DNA of 64,000 nucleotides from Arthrobacter sp. N199823 (GTDB lineage Bacteria > Actinomycetota > Actinomycetes > Actinomycetales > Micrococcaceae), in assembly GCF_002929705.1 (NCBI RefSeq), contig NZ_PJIN01000001.1, forward strand, positions 248,001-312,000. The letters run 5' to 3'. Shown here one piece after another: positions 1 to 8,382 of this stretch. Position numbers and translations under genes: made by a program. Numbering within the stretch: position 1 is the stretch's first letter; each line of letters starts with the position of its first letter. Below the pieces are notes generated by a model, which saw nothing but the letters and a program-made list of their open reading frames with translations, did not search any database and was not told where the DNA came from.

Positions 1-732
1 GAGGTGGTTGTTGCACCCCATCTTGACTGGCACAACGTTCCCTTCTCGGCCATGCTCAGCGATGCTTTGGGCTTGCCCGTTGTCTCGGCGAACGATGCTT
101 CTGCCGGGATTACCGCAGAAAGTACCTTCGGGTCCGGCCGTGAGGCGAATGACCATATCTATCTCAACGGAGGTGCTAGCGGCATTGGCGGCGGCATCGT
201 CATCAACGGGGCCTTGTACCCAGGTGTCAGTGGTTTCGCAGGAGAGTTTGGCCATTCACTGGTGAACTCGGGCGGAGTTCTGTGCCACTGTGGCGCATAT
301 GGCTGCCTGGACACAGAAGTTCGGCAGTCCGCACTGCTGGCAGCAGTTTCCTTGGATGCCGCAGACAGTGAGCAGCTGGAGAGTGTTCTCGTGGCCCAAT
401 TCGCCAGATCGGAAGGCCCTGACGCTGCTGTGCTGGAGCTGGTGAACCGTCAGATCGGTTTCCTCGCGGAATCGTTGCGGGGCACCGTGAATATCTTCAA
501 CCCGGAGCTTGTCATTCTGGGTGGTTTCCTTGGAACGCTCTATGCAGTAGCCCCGGAGCTGTTGGAATCCGGCGTGCGTGACAGGGCATTGAAGGGCCCA
601 CGCGAAGACGTCAGGTTTGCCAGGTCAGAGCTTGGCTTGGACCTGCTCATGATTGGTGCTGCACAGTTGGCGTTTGCCCCCATGCTTGCCAACCCGGCCA
701 GCATCGACAAAGCGTTGGGCAAAGCCAGCTGA
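1..732 (+). CDS. ROK family protein (transcriptional repressor or sugar kinase), C-terminal part
   Basis: The frame is open through the left edge, so the N-terminus is missing; 243 codons are visible. The cluster CHCGAYGCLD at about residues 95-104 fits the ROK zinc signature CxCGxxGCxE, and it is preceded by the family's glycine-rich GIGGGIV and AGEFGH segments. ROK proteins are either sugar kinases or NagC/XylR-type repressors with an N-terminal winged helix. Because the N-terminus is absent, the two cannot be separated here. Its position just upstream of an ABC uptake operon in the same direction favours a repressor that responds to the transported sugar; this is inference from context. 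TGA stop, then a 430-base gap before the operon. Confidence 0.85.
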   Translation, partial: EVVVAPHLDWHNVPFSAMLSDALGLPVVSANDASAGITAESTFGSGREANDHIYLNGGASGIGGGIVINGALYPGVSGFAGEFGHSLVNSGGVLCHCGAYGCLDTEVRQSALLAAVSLDAADSEQLESVLVAQFARSEGPDAAVLELVNRQIGFLAESLRGTVNIFNPELVILGGFLGTLYAVAPELLESGVRDRALKGPREDVRFARSELGLDLLMIGAAQLAFAPMLANPASIDKALGKAS

Positions 733-1165
733 GCTAGGGCATCAACTGGGGAGCCGGTCTAATCGCCGGACCTTCCCGTAGCTGGGCTTCGGGCAGTGAG
801 GCTGGCCCCGGGCACGTGCCGGTCTGACTCCCGACGCGCGTGCCTGCCCCAAGGCAAATGTCCTTGGCCAGCGCAAAGCCGTGCGTGTAACGCTTCTATT
901 ACGGTTCGATAACTGCGCCGAGTCCACTTTTGCGAGTATCCGCGGATTCTTGCGGATGTGCCGTAAAGCGCAACGTTACTGATGAGTAGTCCTTTTGGAT
1001 AGGACCCCCAATTCCTGCACCGAACGGACTGGGGGCTGCTGTAGATTGGCCTGAATGAGTGTGAGCGGGATAACATTTCCGCTCCCTCAAAGACCAAGAA
1101 AATCTCGATGAGGAACGGCCGTCACCCATGGCCGCCACAGCGAGCCAGCTCAAAAGGATGACTTA
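733..1165. other. Intergenic region before the Opp-type operon
   Basis: No credible gene on either strand. It holds a lac-operator-like palindrome (1060-1075) and, at 975-990, an imperfect palindrome GTTACTGATGAGTAGT of the TetR-operator style. A short coupled leader frame starts at 1166. The promoter of the transporter operon should lie here, but no convincing -35/-10 pair was found. Confidence 0.5.
1060..1075 (+). promoter_or_regulatory. lac-operator-like palindrome
   Basis: TGTGAGCGGGATAACA equals the core of the E. coli lac operator (TGTGAGCGGATAACA) with one extra G in the centre. It lies about 160 bases upstream of the first permease gene. A LacI-family repressor site would fit a sugar transporter, although the nearest visible regulator is a ROK protein. 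Confidence 0.4.
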
Positions 1166-1240
1166 ATGCCACTGCACTCACCCACGCAGCGGAGGCCGCA
1201 TCTTGTTGCCATCGCTGTATTGCGGAGGCTGATTTCATGA
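1166..1240 (+). CDS. 24-codon leader frame coupled to the permease gene
   Basis: ATG at 1166 follows AAAAGGATG (1152-1160). The peptide is 24 residues (MPLHSPTQ... ending RRLIS), and its TGA stop overlaps the ATG of the permease gene at 1237 in an ATGA arrangement. Such an overlap suggests translational coupling. No similarity to a known peptide is recognised and it contains no cysteine. It may only serve to deliver ribosomes to the permease start, which has no strong ribosome site of its own apart from GGAGG inside this leader (1222-1226). Confidence 0.4.
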   Translation: MPLHSPTQRRPHLVAIAVLRRLIS

Positions 1241-2220
1241 TCGGCTTCATCGCAAAACGGTTTATCAATTACGCGATCCTCTCAGCGATCGCCACCTTGA
1301 GTGCCTACGTTTTAGCCAGCCTGATTTTGAACCCGGCCAGCAGATACCTTGGCCGTAATCCCCGCCCCTCGGATGAGACCATCAACGCCATCCTGGACGG
1401 CCTGGGCGTCAACCCCAACACTCCCGTCATTGAGCGGCTCTGGGCTTGGATCGTAAATCTGGTGACCCACGGATCCCTGGGCGACACCATCCACAACACC
1501 AGCGTCATTTCCGAGATGACAGTACGCGCCGGCACCAGCCTGCGCCTCCTGATCTTGGGTACCATCATTGCCGCATTGATCGGGGTCTTCCTGGGTGTCT
1601 GGGGCGCCGTGCGGCAGTACAAGCTCAGCGATCAAGTCATCTCCTATGGTTCCTTCACCGTCTTGGCCATGCCGTCGTTTGTGATCGGCATCTTGCTGAT
1701 GATCTTGGCGACCTCGCTCAATAATGTTCTGGGCATCCAGTTGATCAATTTCACCGGCGAATACACTGCCGGCCTGGAAGGCGGTTGGTGGGTCCATTTC
1801 TGGGACCGTGCAGCCCACCTGCTCCTGCCCACCATCTCCCTGGCCCTCATGGGTGCCGCTGGATACTCCAGATACCAGCGCAGCGCCATGCTGGATGTGC
1901 TCTCGGCTGATTACATCCGCACGGCCCGCTCCAAGGGCCGCACCCGGGGCTCGGCCCTTGTCCGCCACGGAGTCCGGGTGGCCTTGATCCCCATGTCCAC
2001 GTACTTTGCCTACTCCTTCGCCACCGTCCTGGCAGGCGCCGCCGTTACCGAGCTGGTCTTCAGCTGGCACGGTATGGGCGAGATGCTGGTGCAGGCCATC
2101 CAGCAAAGCGACATCAACGCGTTCACCGGAGCCATCTTGTTCAATGCCATCTTGATCCTGATTGCCGGAACCCTGGCCGATGTTGTCTATGCCGCCCTTG
2201 ACCCGAGAGTGAGGGTGTAG
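1237..2220 (+). CDS. ABC transporter permease, OppB/DppB type
   Basis: A 327-residue inner-membrane permease of the binding-protein-dependent transport family (BPD_transp_1) that takes up peptides, nickel or oligosaccharides. The N-terminal hydrophobic helix starts at residue 5; the family loop for ATPase contact is visible in the segment SADYIRTARSKGRTRGSALVRHG (EAA-type, about residues 223-247). The length matches DppB/OppB. It is followed two bases later by the DppC-type partner, so the two form the transmembrane pore. In actinobacteria such transporters near ROK or LacI regulators often carry oligosaccharides, so a sugar is more likely than a peptide; this is inference. Confidence 0.92.
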   Translation: MIGFIAKRFINYAILSAIATLSAYVLASLILNPASRYLGRNPRPSDETINAILDGLGVNPNTPVIERLWAWIVNLVTHGSLGDTIHNTSVISEMTVRAGTSLRLLILGTIIAALIGVFLGVWGAVRQYKLSDQVISYGSFTVLAMPSFVIGILLMILATSLNNVLGIQLINFTGEYTAGLEGGWWVHFWDRAAHLLLPTISLALMGAAGYSRYQRSAMLDVLSADYIRTARSKGRTRGSALVRHGVRVALIPMSTYFAYSFATVLAGAAVTELVFSWHGMGEMLVQAIQQSDINAFTGAILFNAILILIAGTLADVVYAALDPRVRV

Positions 2221-2222
2221 CC

Positions 2223-3149
2223 ATGTCCATGCTTGAAGAAGTTTCCATCCCTGATGTCACCGCCGCCAATCCTGACATAATTCGATCAAAGAAGCCGGTA
2301 TCCCGGTTCAAATTGGTCCTGTCAAGACTGCGCAGCACACCGCGTTTCTGGGTAGGCATAGTGGGCCTTGGAGCCATCATCCTGTGGTCCATCTTTGGTC
2401 TGATTCCCAATGCCTGGAATTACACGGACTTGGATGTCTACAACATGGGCTCCAGCCCATCGGCACTTCACTGGTTCGGCACTAGCGACATTGGTGAGGA
2501 CATTTACGCGCAGACCATAGTGGGCCTGCGCAAGTCACTCATCATTGGTCTTTTGGTTGGCCCGCTGGCCGCCATCATTGCCGGGATCATCGGCGCAGTT
2601 GCCGGCTACCTTGGCGGCTGGTGGGACCGGGTACTTGTCTGGATCATCGATCTGCTGCTGGTTCTGCCGAGTCTGTTCCTGTTCATCCTGATTGGAAGTG
2701 CTTTCAAGGGCTTGTCATGGGTGGCCTTGATATTCCTCCTCGCCGGCTTCGGCTGGATGATCATGGCCCGCGTGATCCGGGCACAGACCAAATCCTTGCG
2801 CGAACGCGATTTCATCAAGGCAGCCCGTTTCATGGGAGTGGACACGTGGACCATTATTCGGCGCCACGTGCTCCCGAACGTGTCCTCACTGCTGATCATC
2901 GATGCCACACTCGGCATTGGCGGGGCCATCTTGAGCGAAACCACCCTGAGCTTCTTCGGCTTTGGCATCCAAGCTCCGGATGTCTCGCTGGGAACATTGC
3001 TTTCCGCTGGCCAAACCGCGGCAGCAACCCGGCCCTGGCTCTTCATCTTCCCCGCGGCCATCCTCGTATTTACGGTGCTCTCGGCCAGCCTTGTTGGCGA
3101 TGCCTTGCGCGACGCCGTGGACCCTACCTCCGGAGTCAACCGTGACTGA
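2223..3149 (+). CDS. ABC transporter permease, OppC/DppC type
   Basis: A 308-residue partner permease. It has the soluble N-terminus typical of DppC and a first membrane helix (about residues 40-60). Next comes the SALHWFGTSDIGEDIYAQ segment, which matches the family pattern HxxGTDxxGRDxxS of DppC proteins. The EAA loop is at about 195-215 (RERDFIKAARFMGVDTW). It starts two bases after the upstream stop, and its last codons overlap the GTG of the ATPase gene by eight bases, so all three genes are one transcript. Confidence 0.92.
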   Translation: MSMLEEVSIPDVTAANPDIIRSKKPVSRFKLVLSRLRSTPRFWVGIVGLGAIILWSIFGLIPNAWNYTDLDVYNMGSSPSALHWFGTSDIGEDIYAQTIVGLRKSLIIGLLVGPLAAIIAGIIGAVAGYLGGWWDRVLVWIIDLLLVLPSLFLFILIGSAFKGLSWVALIFLLAGFGWMIMARVIRAQTKSLRERDFIKAARFMGVDTWTIIRRHVLPNVSSLLIIDATLGIGGAILSETTLSFFGFGIQAPDVSLGTLLSAGQTAAATRPWLFIFPAAILVFTVLSASLVGDALRDAVDPTSGVNRD

Positions 3150-5253
3150 CATGCTTACTTCTGCAACAACCACACCCCACCAGCCCACCAGCCATCTCTT
3201 GGAAGTGCGCGATCTGCACGTCACCTTCCCGCAACCGGGAGGGGCAGTCACGGCCGTTCGCGGCGTCAACTACCACGTGGACAAAGGCGAATTTCTTGGC
3301 ATTGTGGGGGAGAGTGGCTCCGGCAAATCAGTCTCCTCGCTAGCCGTGATGGGACTCCTGCCGTCATCGGCCAAGATCTCCGGGGACATCCTCTTCGAAG
3401 GAAAGTCCCTGATGGGCCGCAGCGATAAAGAGCTGTCAAAGCTGCGCGGCGAGGGTATCTCCATCATCTTCCAGGATCCACTGTCAGCACTGACACCGGT
3501 GTACACCATTGGCACGCAGATCGCCGAGGCGCTGCAACTCCATGACAGCAAGCTCTCCAAGCTGGCCGCTAACTCCCGGGCCGTGGAATTGCTGAAAATT
3601 GTGGGCATCCCCAACCCTGAGCGCCGCGCGCAGGCCTTCCCTCATGAGTTTTCCGGCGGCATGCGTCAGCGCGCCATGATTGCCATTGCCATCGCCAATA
3701 ACCCGCGCCTGATCATTGCCGATGAACCCACCACGGCGTTGGACGTCACCATTCAGGCGCAGATCTTGGAGGTGCTCCAGAAAGCGAAGGATCTGACAGG
3801 TGCTGCAGTGGTGCTGATTACCCACGATCTTGGTGTGGTGGCCGGTAACGCTGACAGGCTCGCAGTCATGTATGCCGGCCGCATTGTGGAAACAGGCACG
3901 GTGGATCAGGTGTTCCGGGCTCCGTCCATGCCGTACACCATTGGGCTTTTGCGGTCCATGCCGAATCTTGCCACGGCCGGACACACCCGTCTGGTCCCGT
4001 TGGAAGGGCGCCCGCCGCAATTGAGCAACCTTGCACCAGGGTGTCCTTTTGCTCCCCGGTGTCCTGCTGTCATTGATGCGTGCCGCACCACGGAGCCGCC
4101 GCTGACCATGATCAACAATGAACCGTTGAATGCCTCTGCCTGCCTGCGCGTAGGGCAAATTGCCAGTGGCGAATTGAGTCGGAGCACCTTGTATCCTGTG
4201 CCGGAGCCCGTGGCAGCCGCCCAGCGCGCCGAGGTACCCCCGGAACACGTCATGGCCGTTTCCGAACTCAAAAGGCACTTCCCACTATCCAAGGGATCCA
4301 TCTTCAAGCACACCATTGGCACCGTGCGTGCTGTGGACGGCGTGAGCTTCCAGATCAGGGCCGGCCAGACGCTGGGTTTGGTGGGTGAATCGGGCTGCGG
4401 CAAATCCACCACCATCATGGAGGTCTTGGAATTGGCCAAACCCCAAGCGGGTCAGGTGGTGATTAATGGCCGTGATGTGGCGAGCCTTTCCGCTAAGGAA
4501 CGCCGGGCGTTGCGCAAAGACATCCAAGTGGTCTTTCAGGACCCCATGGCCTCGCTGGATCCACGGCTTCCGGTCCAGGACATTGTGGGTGAGCCCCTCA
4601 CTGTTCACGGAGTTCCTGCCAAGGAGCGCCTGAAAAAGGTGGCAGATGTGCTCGAGCTTGTTGGCCTTGATCCGTCCATGGCATCGCGCTACCCCCATGA
4701 ATTCTCCGGAGGTCAGCGTCAGCGCATTGGCATTGCCCGCGCCCTGGTGACGGATCCTAAGATTGTGGTGCTGGATGAGCCGGTGTCTGCGCTGGATGTT
4801 TCCATTCAAGCCGGCGTCATCAACTTGCTCCAGGATCTGCAGGAGAAGCTGGGGCTGTCCTATTTGTTTGTGGCACATGATTTGGCTGTGGTGCGGCAGA
4901 TCGCCGACGACGTCGCTGTCATGTACTTGGGGCGGATTGTGGAAAGCGGTCCCACAGAGAACATTTTTGACAACCCACAGCATCCCTACACGCGGGCACT
5001 CCTATCAGCCGTGCCCGTCCCTGACCCAGCCATAGAGCGCAGCCGCACCAGAATCATTCTGGACGGTGATCTGCCCAGCCCCACCGAGGACATCACCGGC
5101 TGCAACTTCCGCACCCGCTGCCCCCTGTTCCGGCTCATGGATGAGGCCGCACAACAGAAATGCCGCACCAGCGATCCCCAAAACCGCTCAGTCAACGGCA
5201 GCGACGTAGCGTGCCATCACGCCGAACATATAGACCTCATGACTCCTGCATAA
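3142..5253 (+). CDS. Fused double ABC ATPase, DppD-DppF type
   Basis: A single chain of about 703 residues that carries both ATPase subunits of an Opp/Dpp transporter. The first domain has Walker A GESGSGKS (residues 56-63), the signature FSGGMRQRA and Walker B LIIADEPTTALD. The second has GESGCGKS (about 415-422), FSGGQRQRIGIARA and VVLDEPVSALD. Each half ends with the oligopeptide C-terminal cysteine cluster (CPFAPRCP and CNFRTRCPLF) typical of oligo_HPY extensions. GTG at 3142 was chosen because GGAG lies six bases upstream; ATG at 3151 is the alternative. Fusion of the two subunits is common in actinobacteria. Confidence 0.93.
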   Translation: MTDMLTSATTTPHQPTSHLLEVRDLHVTFPQPGGAVTAVRGVNYHVDKGEFLGIVGESGSGKSVSSLAVMGLLPSSAKISGDILFEGKSLMGRSDKELSKLRGEGISIIFQDPLSALTPVYTIGTQIAEALQLHDSKLSKLAANSRAVELLKIVGIPNPERRAQAFPHEFSGGMRQRAMIAIAIANNPRLIIADEPTTALDVTIQAQILEVLQKAKDLTGAAVVLITHDLGVVAGNADRLAVMYAGRIVETGTVDQVFRAPSMPYTIGLLRSMPNLATAGHTRLVPLEGRPPQLSNLAPGCPFAPRCPAVIDACRTTEPPLTMINNEPLNASACLRVGQIASGELSRSTLYPVPEPVAAAQRAEVPPEHVMAVSELKRHFPLSKGSIFKHTIGTVRAVDGVSFQIRAGQTLGLVGESGCGKSTTIMEVLELAKPQAGQVVINGRDVASLSAKERRALRKDIQVVFQDPMASLDPRLPVQDIVGEPLTVHGVPAKERLKKVADVLELVGLDPSMASRYPHEFSGGQRQRIGIARALVTDPKIVVLDEPVSALDVSIQAGVINLLQDLQEKLGLSYLFVAHDLAVVRQIADDVAVMYLGRIVESGPTENIFDNPQHPYTRALLSAVPVPDPAIERSRTRIILDGDLPSPTEDITGCNFRTRCPLFRLMDEAAQQKCRTSDPQNRSVNGSDVACHHAEHIDLMTPA

Positions 5254-5298
5254 GCAGGGATACCTGACCACCAAATCCGACGACTCACCAAAACCACA

Positions 5299-5335
5299 GA
5301 ACACTCGGAGTGCAAGATCTGTAACTCGAGTGTTC
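5299..5335 (+). promoter_or_regulatory. Hairpin between ATPase and binding-protein genes
   Basis: Nine-base arms GAACACTCG and CGAGTGTTC pair perfectly around a 19-base loop, ending nine bases before the ribosome site GGAGGA of the binding-protein gene. There is no T-tract, so a terminator is unlikely. An mRNA processing or stabilising hairpin that raises binding-protein expression is plausible. Confidence 0.5.
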
Positions 5336-5353
5336 ACCCACTGGGAGGAAACA

Positions 5354-7078
5354 ATGAAACACATCAACAAAATGCTGGGGGCGGGCGTTCTGGCGCTTGC
5401 TCTCACCGTCACCGGCTGCAGCGCTGGCGGCGGCGGAAACACACAGTCAACCGCTGACAGCAGCAAGGGTGCGGGGGGCTCGGCAACTCTTCCCACAACG
5501 GCGTGGACCGCGGCCGATTATGCCGCGGTCAAGGACGGCGGCACACTCACCTTGGCTGTTGATCAGCTGCCGGATAACTGGAACACCTTGCAGGTGGACG
5601 GCAACGTCAAGGCTGCCGCTCAGATCACGGACCCCACCACGGGTGGCCCGGTTCGCAACACAGCTGACGGTGGCTGGGAGCTCAACAAGGACTACGCCAC
5701 CGACGTAAAGCTTGCCAGCGAAGATCCTCAGGTTGTCGAGGTCAAGCTGAACCCGAAGGCCGTGTGGGAAGATGGCACGCCCGTCACCTACAAGGACTAC
5801 GAGGCCACCATCAAGGCCAATAACGGCAGCAACAAGGACTACCAAATTGTGGGCGACAACGTCTTCAAGGACATTGAATCGGTGACCAAGGAAGACACCG
5901 ACTTCAACTTCAAGATCACCTTCAAGAATAAGAACGCTGACTGGCCCTCCATTCTCGGCGGCAGCACAGCAGGTTCATCCCAGACGGCAGTGCTGCCCGC
6001 AGCCATTGCCTCGGATGTGAAGGCATTCAACGAGGGCTACAAGTCCAAGCCGTTGCCGTCCAACGGACCTTTCAAGGTTGGCAACGTTGACACCGCCGGC
6101 CAGGTTGTCACCTTGGTTCCCAATGACAAGTGGTGGGGCCAGAAGCCCAAGCTGGAAAAGATCATCATGAAGGTTATCTCCCGCGATGGCTTGGCTCAGG
6201 CCTACGCCAACAAGGAACTCGATGCCATGAGCATCGGCACCAGCAAGGACAACTACGAGACGGCCAAGAAGCGCACCGACGGTGCCGTCCAGCAGTCCGG
6301 TGGTCTGACCTGGAACCACGTCACGATGAACGGTTCCAAGGGACCTCTGGCCGATGTCAAGGTTCGCCAGGCCGTGGGCCGCGCCGTTGACCGCGACACC
6401 ATCTCAGCTAGCCGTCTGGCCCCCATCGGTGCTCCGGTGGCCAGTCAGAACAGCTACATCTTCATGCCGGGCCAGAAGGGCTACGAGGACAACGCCACAG
6501 CAGTCATCGGCTTCGATACCGCCAAGTCTGAAGAGCTTCTCAAGGAGGCTGGCTACACCAAGGCAGCCGATGGAACGCAGGAAAAGGACGGCGCAAAGCT
6601 GGAATTGACCTACACCCTCGATGCCAATAACCCCGTGTCAGAGCAGATCTTCAAGCAGATCCAGGCCAACCTGAAGGTCGTGGGCATCACCCTGAAGAAC
6701 AACACTGTCCCGGAGGACAAGTTCTTCTCCGACTACGTGCTCAAGTCCAACTTTGAGCTCACCGGCTTTGCCTGGTCGGGTACGGCTTACCCTATTGCCG
6801 GCACTGAATCCATCTTCTACCCGGTGGATGCCGGCCAGAACTTCTCCGGTGTCACTGATCCTAAGTTGGGCGAAATGTGGGCTGCGGCCAACGCTGAGCT
6901 CGATCCCGCGAAGCGTCTGGCTCTTGCCAATGACATTGACAAGGCGATCTTCGCCGTGACCCCCGTTATCCCGTTGACCCCCACCCCTAACACCTATGGT
7001 GTGAAGACTGGGCTGGTCAATTACGGTGCGGCACAGTTCCAGTCGATCGACTGGACCACAGTGGGCTTCAAGTCCTAA
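5354..7078 (+). CDS. Family 5 extracellular solute-binding lipoprotein
   Basis: A 574-residue binding protein for the upstream permeases and ATPase. It starts with a lipoprotein signal peptide whose lipobox is LTVTGC, Cys22 being the lipidated residue, followed by a Gly/Ser-rich tether. The body fits SBP_bac_5 (DppA/OppA fold): DGGTLTLAVDQLPDNWN near the N-terminus, the family core VKVRQAVGRAVDRDTIS, and late TPVIPLTPTPNTYGVK. ATG 5354 is preceded by GGAGGA (5344-5349). It is the last gene of the operon and ends at a strong terminator. The ligand is not deducible; oligosaccharide is preferred over peptide from context. Confidence 0.92.
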   Translation: MKHINKMLGAGVLALALTVTGCSAGGGGNTQSTADSSKGAGGSATLPTTAWTAADYAAVKDGGTLTLAVDQLPDNWNTLQVDGNVKAAAQITDPTTGGPVRNTADGGWELNKDYATDVKLASEDPQVVEVKLNPKAVWEDGTPVTYKDYEATIKANNGSNKDYQIVGDNVFKDIESVTKEDTDFNFKITFKNKNADWPSILGGSTAGSSQTAVLPAAIASDVKAFNEGYKSKPLPSNGPFKVGNVDTAGQVVTLVPNDKWWGQKPKLEKIIMKVISRDGLAQAYANKELDAMSIGTSKDNYETAKKRTDGAVQQSGGLTWNHVTMNGSKGPLADVKVRQAVGRAVDRDTISASRLAPIGAPVASQNSYIFMPGQKGYEDNATAVIGFDTAKSEELLKEAGYTKAADGTQEKDGAKLELTYTLDANNPVSEQIFKQIQANLKVVGITLKNNTVPEDKFFSDYVLKSNFELTGFAWSGTAYPIAGTESIFYPVDAGQNFSGVTDPKLGEMWAAANAELDPAKRLALANDIDKAIFAVTPVIPLTPTPNTYGVKTGLVNYGAAQFQSIDWTTVGFKS

Positions 7079-7093
7079 GCAACTCCAAAAAGT

Positions 7094-7137
7094 GCGGCCC
7101 GGTCAGCTCGTAAAGAGCTGACCGGGCCGCGCTTTTG
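7094..7137 (+). terminator. Rho-independent terminator of the Opp-type operon
   Basis: Sixteen-base perfect arms (GCGGCCCGGTCAGCTC and its complement at 7115-7130) with a five-base loop are followed by GCTTTT. It may also serve the convergent minus-strand gene ending at 7142. Confidence 0.9.
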
Positions 7138-7141
7138 CGTG

Positions 7142-7753
7142 CTAGCTCAGGGTGCTGATAACACCCAGAACCAGCAGCAGGACACCGACGACGACGGCAG
7201 GTACGTTCCAGCGGATCGTCACTTTGCTGGGGTGAGCCGGCTGGGAGTCGGGGGAATGCTGGGAGGAGGTCTCGGCGTCGTGCATCATAAGGCTGTGGCT
7301 GCGTTCCCAGAGATCCCACTGATTTTGGATGACAGTTTGGGTGTGGGGGAGTGAGGGCAGATTGGCCGGGCCGGTTCTGGCGAGGCGGGGGCCGATCTTG
7401 CCGGCGCCAGGTGCGCCCCAGCTGGAGATGCGCCCGGCGGAGGTATCCAGCATGACGGTGTGGATCACGCGCAGGGATGTCAGCTCGCTGAACGGAATGG
7501 TGTGCTCGCGCAGGATGTTGCGCACCGTCAGGCCGTCCGGGGATACCAGCAGGCAGGGGCGCCAGAGGAGCAAGAATATGCCCCACCCGACAAATAACAA
7601 CCACGGCAAAAAGTGCCAGATGGAGCCGGGAGTGCCGGCCGCTATCAGGTTCACGGCGAGGGCTGCGCAAATGGCCAGCCCCACGGCGGCGAGCACGCGG
7701 GTGGGGGTCGAATAGACGGACACGGTACGCGGGGCGTCGGAGGCTGATTCCAT
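7142..7753 (-). CDS. Bacterial PH-domain membrane protein
   Basis: 203 residues. Two adjacent hydrophobic helices (about residues 20-40 and 47-65) are followed by the segment RPCLLVSPDGLTVRNILREHTIPFSELTSLRV, the pattern of small actinobacterial PH-domain proteins (bPH6-like). A third membrane helix lies at the C-terminus (VVVGVLLLVLGVIS). ATG 7753 was chosen because AGAAGGA lies just upstream; an in-frame start ten codons earlier lacks a ribosome site. The role is unknown, and members of this family are usually annotated only by domain. It is convergent with the transporter operon across the terminator. Confidence 0.75.
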   Translation of the reverse strand: MESASDAPRTVSVYSTPTRVLAAVGLAICAALAVNLIAAGTPGSIWHFLPWLLFVGWGIFLLLWRPCLLVSPDGLTVRNILREHTIPFSELTSLRVIHTVMLDTSAGRISSWGAPGAGKIGPRLARTGPANLPSLPHTQTVIQNQWDLWERSHSLMMHDAETSSQHSPDSQPAHPSKVTIRWNVPAVVVGVLLLVLGVISTLS

Positions 7754-7827
7754 GGTCCTTCTAGAATGCCAGACTTTCACCACGTCAGATCCGGTGACCC
7801 CCAGCTGGCGCGCCGGAGCCCTAATTC

Positions 7828-7995
7828 CTAGAGTGAGTCCGGCTCTATTTGAGCTTCCTTGGCCAGTTCCTCGGCGTGCTCATTGATCTCTGCAATGTCT
7901 GGGCTGACCATCCCGGAGTACACCTCAGCCAATGGATCGTGGTCAGTGGATTCGCGGACCAGGTCTTTTTCGTCAAAATCTGGATTTTTGCTCAT
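7828..7995 (-). CDS. Small acidic protein, 55 residues, unknown function
   Basis: A short frame starting MSKNPDFDEKDLV and ending AQIEPDSL. It is strongly acidic (about 17 Asp/Glu in 55 residues), with no membrane segment and no cysteine. It lies 74 bases upstream of the PH-domain gene in the same direction. Codon choice is biased to G/C at third positions as in neighbouring genes, which supports it being real. No family is recognised. The reverse strand in this stretch gives no comparable frame. Confidence 0.55.
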   Translation of the reverse strand: MSKNPDFDEKDLVRESTDHDPLAEVYSGMVSPDIAEINEHAEELAKEAQIEPDSL

Positions 7996-8382
7996 GGCTT
8001 CACCTTAGTCGTGGCGTAGCGAGGCTGCTAGAGGTCGTGGAGGACTGGTTAGGGCACGGTCCTGAAACCACGGCTTCATGACGCGCCAGCCTGCCGGGCA
8101 GAGTGGGTCGGGTCGCTGGTAACTGCCGCCACACACACCGCCTCCACCGCAGGGACATGTGACGCGGGCCACTTGACGGGCTGGGTGTGGCGTGAGACGT
8201 TATTACAACGATGTAATTGTAAGAAGGGCCCGGGGGACGCTGTGGTGTTGAGTTCACAGCTGACTGCGGTCTTGCCGCAAGGCGGCCAGTAGTGCTGGCC
8301 ATTGCGAAGTGATGGAGGGACGTGTTGCTTCCCCCAGTCAACGGATGACCACATGATAAACACTAAGAAAGAGGAATGCACC
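7996..8382. other. Intergenic regulatory region before the first arabinofuranosidase
   Basis: No gene is seen apart from alternative upstream starts of the following frame. It contains the 16-base operator at 8202-8217. A candidate -35 TTGACG lies at 8173-8178, but no well-spaced -10 is convincing. Confidence 0.5.
8202..8217 (+). promoter_or_regulatory. Operator ATTACAACGATGTAAT, copy 1
   Basis: A palindrome with six-base arms ATTACA/TGTAAT around ACGA. The identical 16-mer occurs at 12216-12231 before the arabino-oligosaccharide transporter. Two exact copies at functionally linked promoters mark it as a regulator site, probably for the arabinose-type LacI or another arabinose regulator. Confidence 0.8.

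Noticed and set aside
1312-2106. Minus-strand frame of 264 codons
   Set aside because: Entirely antisense to the OppB-type permease; composition rich in Gly/His/Gln as usual for shadows.
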